64,000 bases of DNA from contig MEHQ01001575.1 of the NCBI GenBank assembly GCA_008828725.1, positions 124,812-188,811 on the forward strand, written 5' to 3'. Both the position numbers and the translations under genes were made by a program. Positions 53,708 through 63,818 of the stretch are shown in pieces. Position 1 is the first letter of the stretch. Every line of letters starts with the position of its first letter. The notes under the pieces were generated by a model, which saw only the letters and a list, made by a program, of their open reading frames with translations, was not told where the DNA came from and ran no database searches. The stretch is from Saccharina japonica (lineage: Eukaryota; Sar; Phaeophyceae; Laminariales; Laminariaceae).

Positions 53708-53902
53708 GAGCCCGTTTAAACGAAGAAAAAAAATCAATTTGAAAAAAAAAACAAATCCGCTTTTCATTCGTCAACACGCGCATCAGCACCAAAGATTGGG
53801 ATCTTGGGGGGTGCTGGTGCGTGTGTTGACCAATGAAAAGCGAATTTGAATTTTTTCCTTTTTTCCAAATTGAATTTATTTTATATTCGTTAATATGGGC
53901 CC
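53708..53902. mobile_element. C-family Tourist-like MITE nested in D
   Basis: TTA flanks both ends. GAGCCCGTTTAAACGAA on the left and TTCGTTAATATGGGCCC on the right, with the usual near-palindromic body. Confidence 0.88.
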
Positions 53903-54221
53903 TTAGAATGGATATCCGCAAGGGAGCAACCTCAGAAAAATACACGGTGCCCCTGTACCTTGCATGGGTCTGTGTCTCATTCTGCTGGTGTGTAGGCGTG
54001 CACGATAGCCATGCATGTTCTTACTCGAACCTTCATATATGTAAGACCAGCATAACTCTGGGAAGCATGGCAGGCTGCTACGATGCCGAATAACAGTGTT
54101 TTTAATGGAGCCCCTACTCGCTGAAAAACGATCCGAAACTCATATGCAAAGCAGAAGCGGCTTATTACGGTATGCATTCCGTCGTTTTACATATCACGCT
54201 CCCCCTCCCCCACGGCACCCA

Positions 54222-54292
54222 TCCATGGCCAAATTACTACGACAAGCAAAAAATGAGTACGCCGCCCCGCCCCCCCCCCCCCGTGCGCGCAC
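54222..54292 (+). mobile_element. LINE 3' end with C tail
   Basis: CATGGCCAAATTACTACGAC, AAGCAAAAAATGAGTACG, then CCGCCCCG and a C14 run. Confidence 0.7.
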
Positions 54293-54315
54293 CCACCGAC
54301 CTGCTTCGCGGCTTT

Positions 54316-54571
54316 TACGCATGCTACGATAGAGGTAGTACTTGTTTTGCCTTATGAGGCAAATATTTTCTGAAATATGAAGGAGAGTCTTAACCTAATC
54401 GATGTCTTTGGGATACCATCTGTTTGGCATTCACATGACTAGGCTTGTTGTTGTGTTTGGTAGTCAGGCTGCCCTTTGGGTAGCTGTTTTGGTCAAAATC
54501 ACTCATGATTTTTCGAGTGAGGTACCTCAAAAACAAATAGGGGTTACGTACCTCCACCGTAGCACCCGTCA
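54316..54571. mobile_element. D-like element (variant body)
   Basis: GCATGCTACGATAGAGGTAG on the left, CGTACCTCCACCGTAGCACC then CGTC on the right. The interior differs from typical D but resembles 55,458-55,648 (TGTTTGGTnnnCAGGCTGCC). Confidence 0.7.
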
Positions 54572-54730
54572 TTATGCGCTGTGTGTGCTGTATGTGCCAA
54601 TGTGTGCTGTATGCGCTGTATGTGCTATATGCGATGTATGCGCTGTATGCACTGCATGCACTGTATGTGATGTATGCAATGTATCTATTATTTGTGATGT
54701 ATGCGCTGTATGCACTGTATGTGCTGTATG
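54572..54730. repeat. 9-bp minisatellite (TGTATGCGC)n
   Basis: About 17 units of TGTATG(C/T)(G/A)C type. Confidence 0.92.
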
Positions 54731-54904
54731 ACTACACAAAAAGGACCCTGTTGTTTACAAATGGTATGTCCAAACGGTCCTTGCAATGCACTACAGAGTG
54801 GTAGGTCTCACATTTAATGCTTCCATACCGTGAGTAGCTGTCGCGTTTCTTGGGTCGACTGCGCGACACATATACAAACACAATATGTTTTGACCACGCG
54901 GCAG

Positions 54905-55069
54905 GGCGAAGGTCAGCCAGTCAGTGAGGACTGCGAGCTTTCAAGTGATGATGAAAATGACGGGGATTTTAGCCTTTTCAAGAAAGTGCGAACGAAACAA
55001 TCACGCGGTTTTCAAGTCGTGGCAGGCCGTATAGTATATTATTTTCCCCCTCTTTCGCTAATTAATTAG
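54905..55069 (+). CDS. possible exon with an acidic region
   Basis: After an acceptor-like ACGCGGCAG the frame codes GEGQPVSEDCELSSDDENDG, then DFSLFKKVRTKQSRGF, to a stop at 55,067. The acidic Ser/Asp/Glu cluster followed by basic residues looks protein-like. There is no family match, and start and partners are unknown. Confidence 0.25.
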   Translation, partial: GEGQPVSEDCELSSDDENDGDFSLFKKVRTKQSRGFQVVAGRIVYYFPPLSLIN

Positions 55070-55292
55070 TTATACCCCCCCCCATACCACGAACAACTTA
55101 TTATCCAATATTCGCGTACTGTATACATATATGTATACACAGCAGTGTACCCCATCGTGTTCGAAAAGGTAATGATAATTTGAACACTCATACGAGGATA
55201 CTGCACTGCTGTCCTTACATTTGTACCTGCGACGTGTGGTACGAAGGTGGTAGCGGGTTTGCGCCAAAAATATGTATCACTGACCGTTTTTA

Positions 55293-55393
55293 CGGGAGAC
55301 CATAGTAAATAGGACCAAATGTTTGTCAGTAACAATAGGCAAGTAAGATGTTTTTCTGAGTACCGTAGATCGTATTTGCTATATGGTCCCCCG
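55293..55393. mobile_element. A-family MITE
   Basis: TA-flanked. CGGGAGACCATAGTAAATAG on the left, GCTATATGGTCCCCCG on the right. Confidence 0.87.
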
Positions 55394-55457
55394 TAGGAGT
55401 ATGACAAAACTATTTTGACTATTTGTATGCTCATTTATGCCAATATCGCTGGGATGC

Positions 55458-55648
55458 CATTACGGTAGTGTTTCACAACGTTATTGGTGACATGCCTGGC
55501 CTTTGTGTTTGGTCACCAGGCTGCCATTGACAGTTGTTGTCAATTATCCGTTGTCGGGTTGGGTGTAGAGCTTCTACACTGCAAGCAAGTACTTTTCAAA
55601 ACGTATCAAAAGTTAGGGGCTTTTCCTCTACCGTAGCCACCCGTCGCT
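55458..55648. mobile_element. D-like element (variant body)
   Basis: The right end CTTTTCCTCTACCGTAGCCA then CCCGTC, with a weak left end (TTACGGTAGTGTTTCA). The interior is shared with 54,316-54,571. Confidence 0.6.
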
Positions 55649-55775
55649 ATACAAATTGACCTAGAACTGGATGCTGCGTGTGCTGCATATGCACCATGGA
55701 CTCAGCTATGTACGGTTGACTAATGTGGTATGTTCCATGGTATATAAAACCCATGAAAACACGTGCTTCAGACAC

Positions 55776-56042
55776 AGGCTACGGTAGCCTGCATGCAGGT
55801 GCACCATGCTTTTCCTGAGGGTGGTCAGTCACTTGAGGGGCTCTATACCCCACTCAAATTTGTTTTTTCTTCGAGGAAAACAAACGTGCTGCCCGATGAA
55901 CCCCATGGCTTTTAAGTATAAAATGAAAAATATCGCACCACAATAATAAAATTCCGACGATTTTGGTTTAAAAAGCCCCGTCATGCAGAACCCTTTTCAG
56001 CCAAAAAAAGGTATACCATGCACCTCTATCGTAGCACACGCC
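55776..56042. mobile_element. D-family element
   Basis: AGGCTACGGTAGCCTGCATG on the left, GCACCTCTATCGTAGCACAC then GCC on the right. The internal D order is complete. Confidence 0.82.
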
Positions 56043-56272
56043 TTGATGGAATGGGCCATGCTGCCTGCCCATGGGTCCATGGCGTACACCGCTGCATACC
56101 TTTCATGGCAGTTGCGTGCCCCGTCGGCCTAGCCCATGGGGTATCATATGGCCCACACCATGGCGTATTCCATGTTGCCCGCCATTGCCAGCGTTCGGAA
56201 TTTCATCCACGCATGGATCAACCCACCGAAGAAATACACCCATGGCATATCCCTATCGTCAACCATGCATGG

Positions 56273-56526
56273 CGACGCGTGCTACGGTAGAGGTAGCACT
56301 TTTTATCCGAATCGTTTTCTGAACGGTTGGGCTCCTTCACCCAAATTCGTCGGACTTTCTTTTTTGTGTGTGACGGATCATATTTCAGAGTATACTTCGG
56401 CCATGGAGGTTTCTCATCCGGCAGCACTTTTATTTTCCTCCAAAACCATTGTTTAGGTGAGGTATGACGCTCCTTAAGAGAGGAGCTCAGAAAACAACAC
56501 GGTGCACCTCTATCGTAGCATGCGTC
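56273..56526. mobile_element. D-family element
   Basis: GACGCGTGCTACGGTAGAGG on the left, CACCTCTATCGTAGCATGCG on the right. TGGC flanks both ends. Confidence 0.87.
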
Positions 56527-56593
56527 TGGCACGTTCCGCGCAGAATGCCATGGCAGTTGCCATGTTGTTGGCCCCATTCGTTGTGCTGTGCAT

Positions 56594-56851
56594 GACGCGT
56601 GCTACGATAGCGGCATCCCGTTTTGACTGAAATCCTTTCGGAATGACGGATCTCCTTAACCCGATATCGTCGGAATTTAATTTTTCGTTTCGCACAAGTT
56701 TTCGCTTTATACTTAAGGCCGCGGAATTGTCAATCGGGCAGCACTTTTGTTTTCGTCCAAAAACAGTTTTTTTGGTTAAGAGGTATAGAACGCCTCAAGT
56801 GACCGCCCTCAGAAAAATACGGTGCACCTCTACCGTACCGTACCATGCATC
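56594..56851. mobile_element. D-family element
   Basis: GACGCGTGCTACGATAGCGG on the left and GCACCTCTACCGTACCGTAC on the right. Internal AACCCGATATCGTCGGAATT and CAGCACTTTTGTTTTC. Confidence 0.82.
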
Positions 56852-57660
56852 GTATGTTGTACCATATGGAGCATTCCGAAATCGAAACAGTCCAGCAGGG
56901 GGTATGCCATCCACGGTACATGTTCATGGTGACATTCGTGAGAAACCCCATGCACGGTACGGTCGATTGTTCCATGGACAAATCTTGTGGTGTGTCCATG
57001 TATGTGGTGTGTCCATGTTTGACCCGTGGCACGTGTCATGGACCATCGATGGAACATTCAACGGAGAGAGCCCGTGGGGTACCCCATCCATAGCCATTCC
57101 GCACGCCATGGGAAATACCATGACATCATGGCATACAAAGTATTCCACACGACCTTCGATGATGGTGTACGCGTATAATACCGTGGTGTAGCCATGTCAT
57201 AGAAAACCCCACGTTGTGTACCGCACGGTTTCTATCAGGATGAAACTCACCACCGATAGGTGAATATATATGGTGCTTCCGATGGCGTTCCATAGAGAAA
57301 ACCACGGCCTAACCCTAACCCTAGCCCTAACCCTTCCCGTAGGGCATGCCACAGCGTACTCTATGATGAAACCAATGTATCAACTATGTTCGGGTCATTC
57401 CGTGGGATGAACTACGACGCACACCGAGGTTAACCGTGGCGTACTCCACTGGTGGTTCATGAACTAACTGCAATCTCATCCATAGAGGTGTCCGTGGTTT
57501 GTTCCGTGACTGACTGACCATGTCATATATCATGGTTAGCCATCATGGGTAGGTTGTACCATGGACTTATCTACAGTATCTACAGCCTGTCCAAGTACAA
57601 AAGTACTCCATTGGTGTGGAGGGTCCAAAGGGGTCTACCACATTGTTTTCCATTTTTCGT
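56852..57660. other. no gene; CCATGG-rich, with a telomere-type run
   Basis: CCATGG and near variants recur throughout. 57,309-57,334 reads CCTAACCCTAACCC then TAGCCCTAACCC, four TTAGGG-type units. Short frames have no motif. Confidence 0.6.
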
Positions 57661-58735
57661 TTACTTCCATGGAAGCTACCTCGTACCTTTTCCATGGACG
57701 CTTCCATGTAAATAAACTTTACGAACTTCCATGGCAGTGAAACATTTTTTCCATGAAACGGGCTTTACTTCCTCCATGGAAGTACGTGGACACTTCCAAT
57801 GTTGGTGGAAAAGTGGAAGCTTCCACGAACTTCCATCGAATGGACCCTTTCACAACCACGTTCGGCGGAAGCTGCCGAGGGCTTCCATATTCCCCTATAG
57901 ACTCCCACCTACGTCATCGAGCTTCCTACACTTGTCACCAGCAGCAACAAGAAGAGTTCACCGACTTCGCCCACCGACTTGTATTACGTCCACCAGTTTG
58001 CATAGACTTCAATACTTCCGTCTTACTCAGTAAATACATGTGGAAGTCTTTTTTTACTTCCATTTTGAACAACTTATTTTACTTTCTTTTATGGAAATAA
58101 ACTTCACTTCCATGGAAGTTGTGGAAGTAATATTTTCTTCGACCATAAACGTTTGTTTTACTTCTTCCAGGAAGTTTGTATGCTTCCATGGAAGCAATAT
58201 TACTTCTCCGTGGCAGGCTTTCATCGACGCGCCTGTGGACTGTGGACGACCGGTAGGGTGCCTGGGATCAGGGGGACTGGTGGTCCCCCGGCGACTTCTG
58301 CGGGGGGCCACATATATTTCTGCACCTTGTGGGTGGGATCAGGGGGCCAAATGGGATTATATCCGGGTGGGACCAGGTCCGGGTGGGAGCAGGGTGCCAA
58401 GTGGGGGTGGAATACTCCATACAGGCAGCTTGTGTGGAAGCTTACACAAGTTCCATGGAGGAAGTAAATCCAGCTTTATCGATGTGAATCCAACTTGTAG
58501 AGAAGTTGGTGAAAGAAGCTTCCATGGAAGTTGCTGAAAGCTTACATCGAAGCTTATATCGACTTTGCAGAAGAAAACCAACTTCCACCTTTGGTTTTGC
58601 ACTTCCATCATCGAAGTCAACAAACTTAATTGATTTACTTCTGCGGAAACAGTTTAAACAACATTCCACGCTGAGGAAGTAAAAATAAACTTCAATGAAA
58701 GTAAGTAAATGTTACTTCCATAGAATTTTCCATTG
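57661..58735. repeat. cluster of CTTCCATGGAAG palindromes
   Basis: CTTCCATGGAAG or one-base variants recur at irregular spacing, with many ACTTCC/GGAAGT half sites between. A GGTGGGAnCAGG-type repeat block sits inside (58,330-58,400). No ORF is convincing. Confidence 0.8.
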
Positions 58736-59084
58736 CAGTGCGAACTCAAAAACCAAACAGTGTGGTAGATCGAGCCAACGACATGTTGTCAATACACATA
58801 GTATATGTCCCTCTGTAGTGCCGGTATGCATCAACTGACCATGCCGGCACTATCGCGGAAATCAGCACTACTCGTCACGCTGCCACATATAATATGTGAA
58901 TCCCCTCTGTGCCAAGATATGTAACCGGCCCTACGATACGATAATAGCGGGCAGCCGGCACTACTCAACCGGCGCCGTAGAGTGACCACCTGTACTATGT
59001 GCTGGCGAGCCCGGGGTTGCCGCATAACCGCCTGGCGTTCGCACGGGGGGCTCTTTCTACACAACCTTCTCCTTTTGTGAAGGC
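58736..59084. other. no gene recognised
   Basis: Mixed composition with short frames. Nothing assignable. Confidence 0.45.
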
Positions 59085-59225
59085 ACCTACTACTGTCGTC
59101 AAGAGACCTACTGTTGTTGCTGTCAAGAGACCCACTACTGTTGTTGCTCTTAAGAGACCTACTACTGTTGCTGTTAAGAGGTCTACTGTTGTTAATGGAC
59201 CCACTGCTATTATTAAGGGGCCGTT
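59085..59225. repeat. tandem repeat AAGAGACCTACTACTGTTG
   Basis: About six units of 21-30 bp. The plus frame at 58,999-59,307 reads through them as KRPTTVV-type repeats, but no other coding sign exists. Confidence 0.75.
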
Positions 59226-59504
59226 GTTGAGCGTGCGTTCACAAATGGAATTGTATGTCCCCCGCCAACAACAAACCACCTTTTCTGAGCATCCCTTAGA
59301 ACCTTAACGTCCCACTATCTTCGAACAAACATACATACATACATATTGGCCGAAAAGATAGGCCATTGAATATGACTTACTTGGTGAGGCGATAGCAGCG
59401 CTGAGGACTATTTTCTAATTCAAACTTTACTTACTGTTCACACTACGTAGTGCCGCCGCAAAAAATATATTCGCTTTTGCTCATGAATGAAGCTGGAATT
59501 ATTA

Positions 59505-60780
59505 TTTTAACCCACCGAGCTCCCACCCAGTGCCAGACCCCTGCCCGCCCACGCCCCACTAGTACGGGGAACCATAGTAAATAGGACCAAATATTGGCAG
59601 TAAAAATAGGTAAATATCTAGGTTTCAGTGTGTACCGTAGGTTCTATTTACTACATTAGCCCACCCCGTAAACGTACACAGTCGTTTACTACCACCGTAA
59701 ATGGTCTTCTTATTTTATGCATCAATCCTTCCCAGCAACCGTCTCTCCAGTTAAACCAACTTCACCCTCACCAACTTGATCGAGGACCCTCTTCCCCATC
59801 CCCTCTTTCAACCACGCCAACGATTCAATACCTCTCCACAACCCCCCCCCGGATTTCCAGTTTTTTCTTCTTTCATATCATCCGGACGCCGTACGTATTG
59901 CTTGTTGCGGTTTTTGCCTATTCCTGTACCTATACACAGGTATGCGCGTCGATTCAATACCTCTCCACAAACCCCATATTTCCAGCTTTTCCTTCGTCCA
60001 ATCTTCCACGCCGTACGTACGTATTGTTTGTTGGGTCTTTGCCAATTCGTGTGCCAAGATACACTATACACAGGTATTTTTCGCGTTGTTCGCGGTTTCC
60101 ACAGAAATCTCGAGGCGTTTGCGAGGCGTTTTCGAGGCGTTTTCGTGGAGGAGGGATGGGCACGAGAACAACTGCCCCCCACCCGGCTTGTCACTTGCTC
60201 GATTCATGCTCTTTGGTTATTTGTTTTGCTTGGTTTGGACTTCTTTTTTTTTAATGTTTCTGTAAGCCTCGTAGACGGTTGATTGATCACGTTTTTAGAG
60301 AAAACAATACCACAATTCGTCCTTCGTATGATACGTATTTCGTGAATATACCTGGTACACGGCGTACAACAAATAAATGTAGGCCGACGAATAATAAATA
60401 AAACCAAATAAGACCAAAAAACAAACCCGATTTTTTGGGGGAACTCTACGTAATATGAAATTCGGATTAATAAGTCGTGATCATCAGCGGGGAGCCGCAT
60501 ACTACATCCAAAACATATATTCTTGTTTCAACTCGCCGAACTCCCACCCAGTGCCAGACCCCTGCTCGCCCACACCCACGAGTAGAGCCCAGTACTAGTT
60601 TGTACTCTTCCTTTCAATCTCAACCCTTCCCAGCCTCCTCTGCACTTCCAGTGCAACCACTCACTGCAACCTCCCAACATGATGACCCTATTCCCCATCC
60701 CCTATCAATCGCGTCAACGATTCAGTACCTCTCCACAAACTCCAGATTTCCTTCGTTCAATCTTCCACCTTCGTACGAGC
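59505..60780 (+). repeat. two related segments, the first split by an A MITE
   Basis: 59,515-59,850 and 60,520-60,760 share TCCCACCCAGTGCCAGACCC, CAACCCTTCCCAGC, CTCTTCCCCATCCCCT and CAACGATTCAATACCTCTCC. 59,930-60,000 repeats CGATTCAATACCTCTCCACA once more. Confidence 0.75.
59564..59668. mobile_element. A-family MITE
   Basis: TA-flanked. CGGGGAACCATAGTAAATAG on the left, TTTACTACATTAGCCCACCC then CG on the right. Absent from the second segment copy at the matching place (about 60,580). Confidence 0.87.
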
Positions 60781-61522
60781 TTGGTGCGGTCAACCCTTTT
60801 AGAACCGCACCCACCCGCGTTTTCGGGGGGAAAATACTCGGATTTAGTGTGGTATACTGTTTCCAGTAGAAACAGAGGGTTAAGGCTGTGTGCTCAAGGG
60901 TGGTGGCCCAGTACGGCAGTCTAGGCTTTCAAGCTTCAAGGCTCGCTCAGACTATTACCGTACCTAGGTATTTTTTGTGGGCGGGGGGTCCATACTGCTG
61001 TATGTACGGTATGTACCTGGCTTACTTTTCCTCTCCCGCTGTCTCGAGATTCCAAAAATAACTATTATTATTGTGCGTATACTCCACCAGGTATGATATG
61101 CCATAGTATTAGAGTGCGCGACACGCGTGTTAATAGTAATTTAGGATTTAGTACTTCACCAGGCCGAGGGTTTTTACATTTTTATTTCCGAATTTATTTA
61201 CAGCTACATCGGCTACATGATGACCTTTTTTTTTTTTGTCTATTTGTGTTCAGCGAGAAACGCCCCTAAAAATCCTACCGGCACATAATAATAGCCTTCA
61301 GGAGGAGCCTACCCTCAAGGTCGCCATCACAATAATAAGCCGCGAGGCTTAGCCAGGCTACGTCGTACCTGGTATATACCAGGTAGGAGGTTTAGCTGCT
61401 GCTGCTGCCGCTTACTACAGCAGAAGTACGCTTACAGCAAACTAAAAGTTTACAGAGTTATTACGCATGCTTTGCGCTCAGCGAGGAACTTAACTCTAAA
61501 CATTCGACGTTAACCCCTTAAC
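60781..61522. other. no gene recognised
   Basis: AT-rich with short runs. CTG-type triplets at 61,396-61,410. No supported feature. Confidence 0.5.
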
Positions 61523-61667
61523 CCTTTTACTACTCCAAAAATTAGACCACACTAATTCCAAGTAGTTTTGTCCCAAAAAAGTGGTTGCAGTTCTGAACTG
61601 GTCCCACGCATTTGGGGACAAACTACTTGGAATTAGTGTGGGATATTGTTTCCAGTTCTGAATGGGT
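61523..61667. mobile_element. two E-family MITEs, head to head
   Basis: Left TTAACCC (61,519), core ACACTAATTCCAAGTAGTTT, then CAGTTCTGAACTGG at the junction. The inverse core ACTACTTGGAATTAGTGTGG follows, with CAGTTCTGAATGGGTTAA on the right. Confidence 0.85.
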
Positions 61668-62843
61668 TAAAAACGACCCTAAATCCTACCTGGTACATAA
61701 TACGTATAGCTGCGCTCAGCGTTGCCGCGAGCCTTTTTTTGTTTTTTTGCCAAAATAGGTGCTGTGGCGCACTGTTGATGCTGCTGCGTACTGCTGCTGC
61801 TGCTGCTGCTGTGCGGGGAATCAGTAAAGGTATGCATATTAAATTTATAATCCAGGCGCGCCGAAGCTTTTGTCAGACAGAAGTGCATGCATGCATATGG
61901 AAACAGTTTCATGCGCACAGGGTGCACAGCCAAACCCTCTCCGCCACAGACCCAGCAGTCAGCAGTGTGAGCCTGCGTGCCTGCCTATACATGCCTGCCT
62001 GCTGCTGCTGCTGCTCTGCCGCTGCTGCTCTGCCGCTGCTGCTCTGCCGCTGCGGCTGCTATGGTTGGTTTGTGTCTCGAACATGGATGGATGGATGGAT
62101 GGATGGATGCTCTCCGCTGCTGCTATAAAAAAAAACACCGTCCTCCCGTTCGTCCTTGTTTGTCCTCTCCCTCTTTCGCACTCGTCGGCGAAATGTTTTC
62201 AAAATGAGAAGACGAGAGAAAATAGAAGACAGCCATAAAAACGTAAAAAAAGAAGAAGAGACTCTACGAGTAAATACATAGCATACGAAGTATATTATGG
62301 ATCCATATATTACTCCGTACGATACTATTCCACTGATTGATAATGGATATTAAGATGCATTTATTTGTGAATCCATTTTGATTCCTGATTTGATGGATTC
62401 AGACAGAAACGTATCAATGAAGCCTTCCTACTGGCTGGCTGTTTATACAATGGTTGTTTTTCAGAGCTTCGAGAGCAGAGAGAGGGGAGAGAGAGAGAGA
62501 CCGAGAGAGTGCGGAGGAACTAAAACCCGCCGGCTTCTCCAACCATGCCAAGAAAAAGATCCCGATCGCTACGAGTACGACGTAAAATGTAACAAAAAAA
62601 TGCAAAACAGAGTTATGATGTGTCCGTTGCTTTCCAGATATTTGCCCCGGGTCCGAGACCCAGCGAAAACAGCGAGCGAGCAAGCGAGCCAGCGAGAGAG
62701 GGAGAAGCAGAGGAAGAGGGAGCAGGAGAAGGAGAGGCAAAGGAGGGACATATAGGGCGAGAGAGGGGGGGCTGAATAGAGAGAGCAGTGTATGGGGACT
62801 TTACTGACTGCTGCCGCGGATTTTTCGAGCACTCCTCCAGCCG
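61668..62843 (+). other. upstream region of the secreted-protein gene; microsatellites
   Basis: CTG-type triplet runs at 61,788-61,812 and 62,001-62,065, a GGAT run at 62,084-62,108 and a GA-rich tract at 62,475-62,765. The in-frame TGA at 62,805 lies upstream of the start at 62,844. No promoter motif is clear. Confidence 0.5.
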
Positions 62844-63818
62844 ATGCGCTCCCCGCCCCGGGCCGCTGTGCTGCCGCTACTATTGTTTCTTGTCAGCGGC
62901 CTGGCCACAGCAGCAGTAGCGGCAGCAGCAGTAGCGGCAGCAGCAGTAGTAGCAGGAGAAGAAGGAGGAGGGGAATACAGTACGACTACCACCGTCGTTG
63001 TCACAGGATGTGCCTCCTTGAAAAGGGCGATCGAGGTCACCTCCACTACCACTGCCAGCAGCAGCAGCACCAGCAGCACCAGCACCAGCAGCACCACCAG
63101 CGGAGACAACAACATCAACAGCAGAAGAAGAAGAACAACAAGCAGCCATGGCAGCAGCGGTGGCGGCAACTTGACGTTGCTCCTCCCTCCCAGCTCGAAC
63201 AGCGACAACAGCGACAACAACGCGACGATGATGATAATGCACTGCGCCGAAAGCATCCACATCTCTCCCGCCCAATCGGTTGTCCTCCTGGGCGCGGCCG
63301 ACGGCTCGTCCGTGCTTTCCATCGCACCCGACCTGATGACAACAAGGCGTAGAATTGAAAGGGATGACCCGTCGCTCCGCTCCTTGGGGCCGAGCGAGGC
63401 TGGTATTGATGTTTACAGTAGACATGCAAGCTTATTCGTGAACGAGGGAGAGCTGCGAATCGAAAACGTATCGTTTCGGCTCCACAGCAGCAGCAGCAGC
63501 AGCAGCGATGACAGCAGCAGTAGCGATAACAGCAGCAGCAGCAGCAGGGGTATCAGCACCAACACCAGCAGCACCGCGAGGAGGAGGAGGAGGCGAAGGA
63601 GGAGACGGGGGAGGAGGAGTAGGGGTAGCAGTAGCAGTAGCCGAGGATATCAGGCTCGTCGGAGAAAACTGGAGAGGAATCCTGAGACTGGCAATGTCGG
63701 CTGCGGGGCACGCGTGGCGCTGAACACGGGGCGGCTAGTTGTCGCGAACAGCAGATTCGACAGCTCGCTCGCGGGCCCACGTCGGTGTGTGACGGCGGCG
63801 GGAGGCGGAGGACGGGTG
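62844..63818 (+). CDS. secreted Ser-rich protein, beta-helix-like; first exon, 3' incomplete
   Basis: An ATG at 62,844, the first after the in-frame TGA at 62,805, opens a frame that stays open to the window edge. The exon likely ends at 63,818 (GGACGGGTG|GTGAGT), phase 0, 325 codons. Residues 1 to about 27 are a signal peptide (MRSPPRAAVLPLLLFLVSGL). Ser tracts coded by AGC repeats separate conserved-looking strands: CASLKRAIEV; GGNLTLLLPP; MHCAESIHISPAQSVVLLGA; LFVNEGELRIENVSFR; ARVALNTGRLVVANSRFDSS. Alternation of the G-L-I-N-F type is typical of right-handed beta-helix secreted or wall proteins. The link to that family is inference. An Arg-rich stretch also follows the second Ser tract. 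Confidence 0.62.

Larger units (their letters stand above)
53346..53968. mobile_element. D-family element with nested E and C elements
   Basis: The left part (GAGGCGTGGTACAACAGAGG) and right terminus (ACCTCAGAAAAATACACGGT, CCCCTGTACC) are D. Inside are an E element at TTAA (53,421-53,510), a TATTAA microsatellite (53,571-53,634) and a C element at TTA (53,708-53,902). Confidence 0.68.

Noticed and set aside
58999..59307. 102-codon ORF with KRPTTVV repeats
   Set aside because: The repeat in the protein is explained by a short DNA tandem repeat; the minus strand is equally open, and there is no other coding sign.
61646..62238. 160-codon and 122-codon ORFs upstream of the secreted-protein gene
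   Set aside because: They cross an E MITE end and CTG triplet runs (Cys/Ala/Leu tracts) and show no conserved motif.
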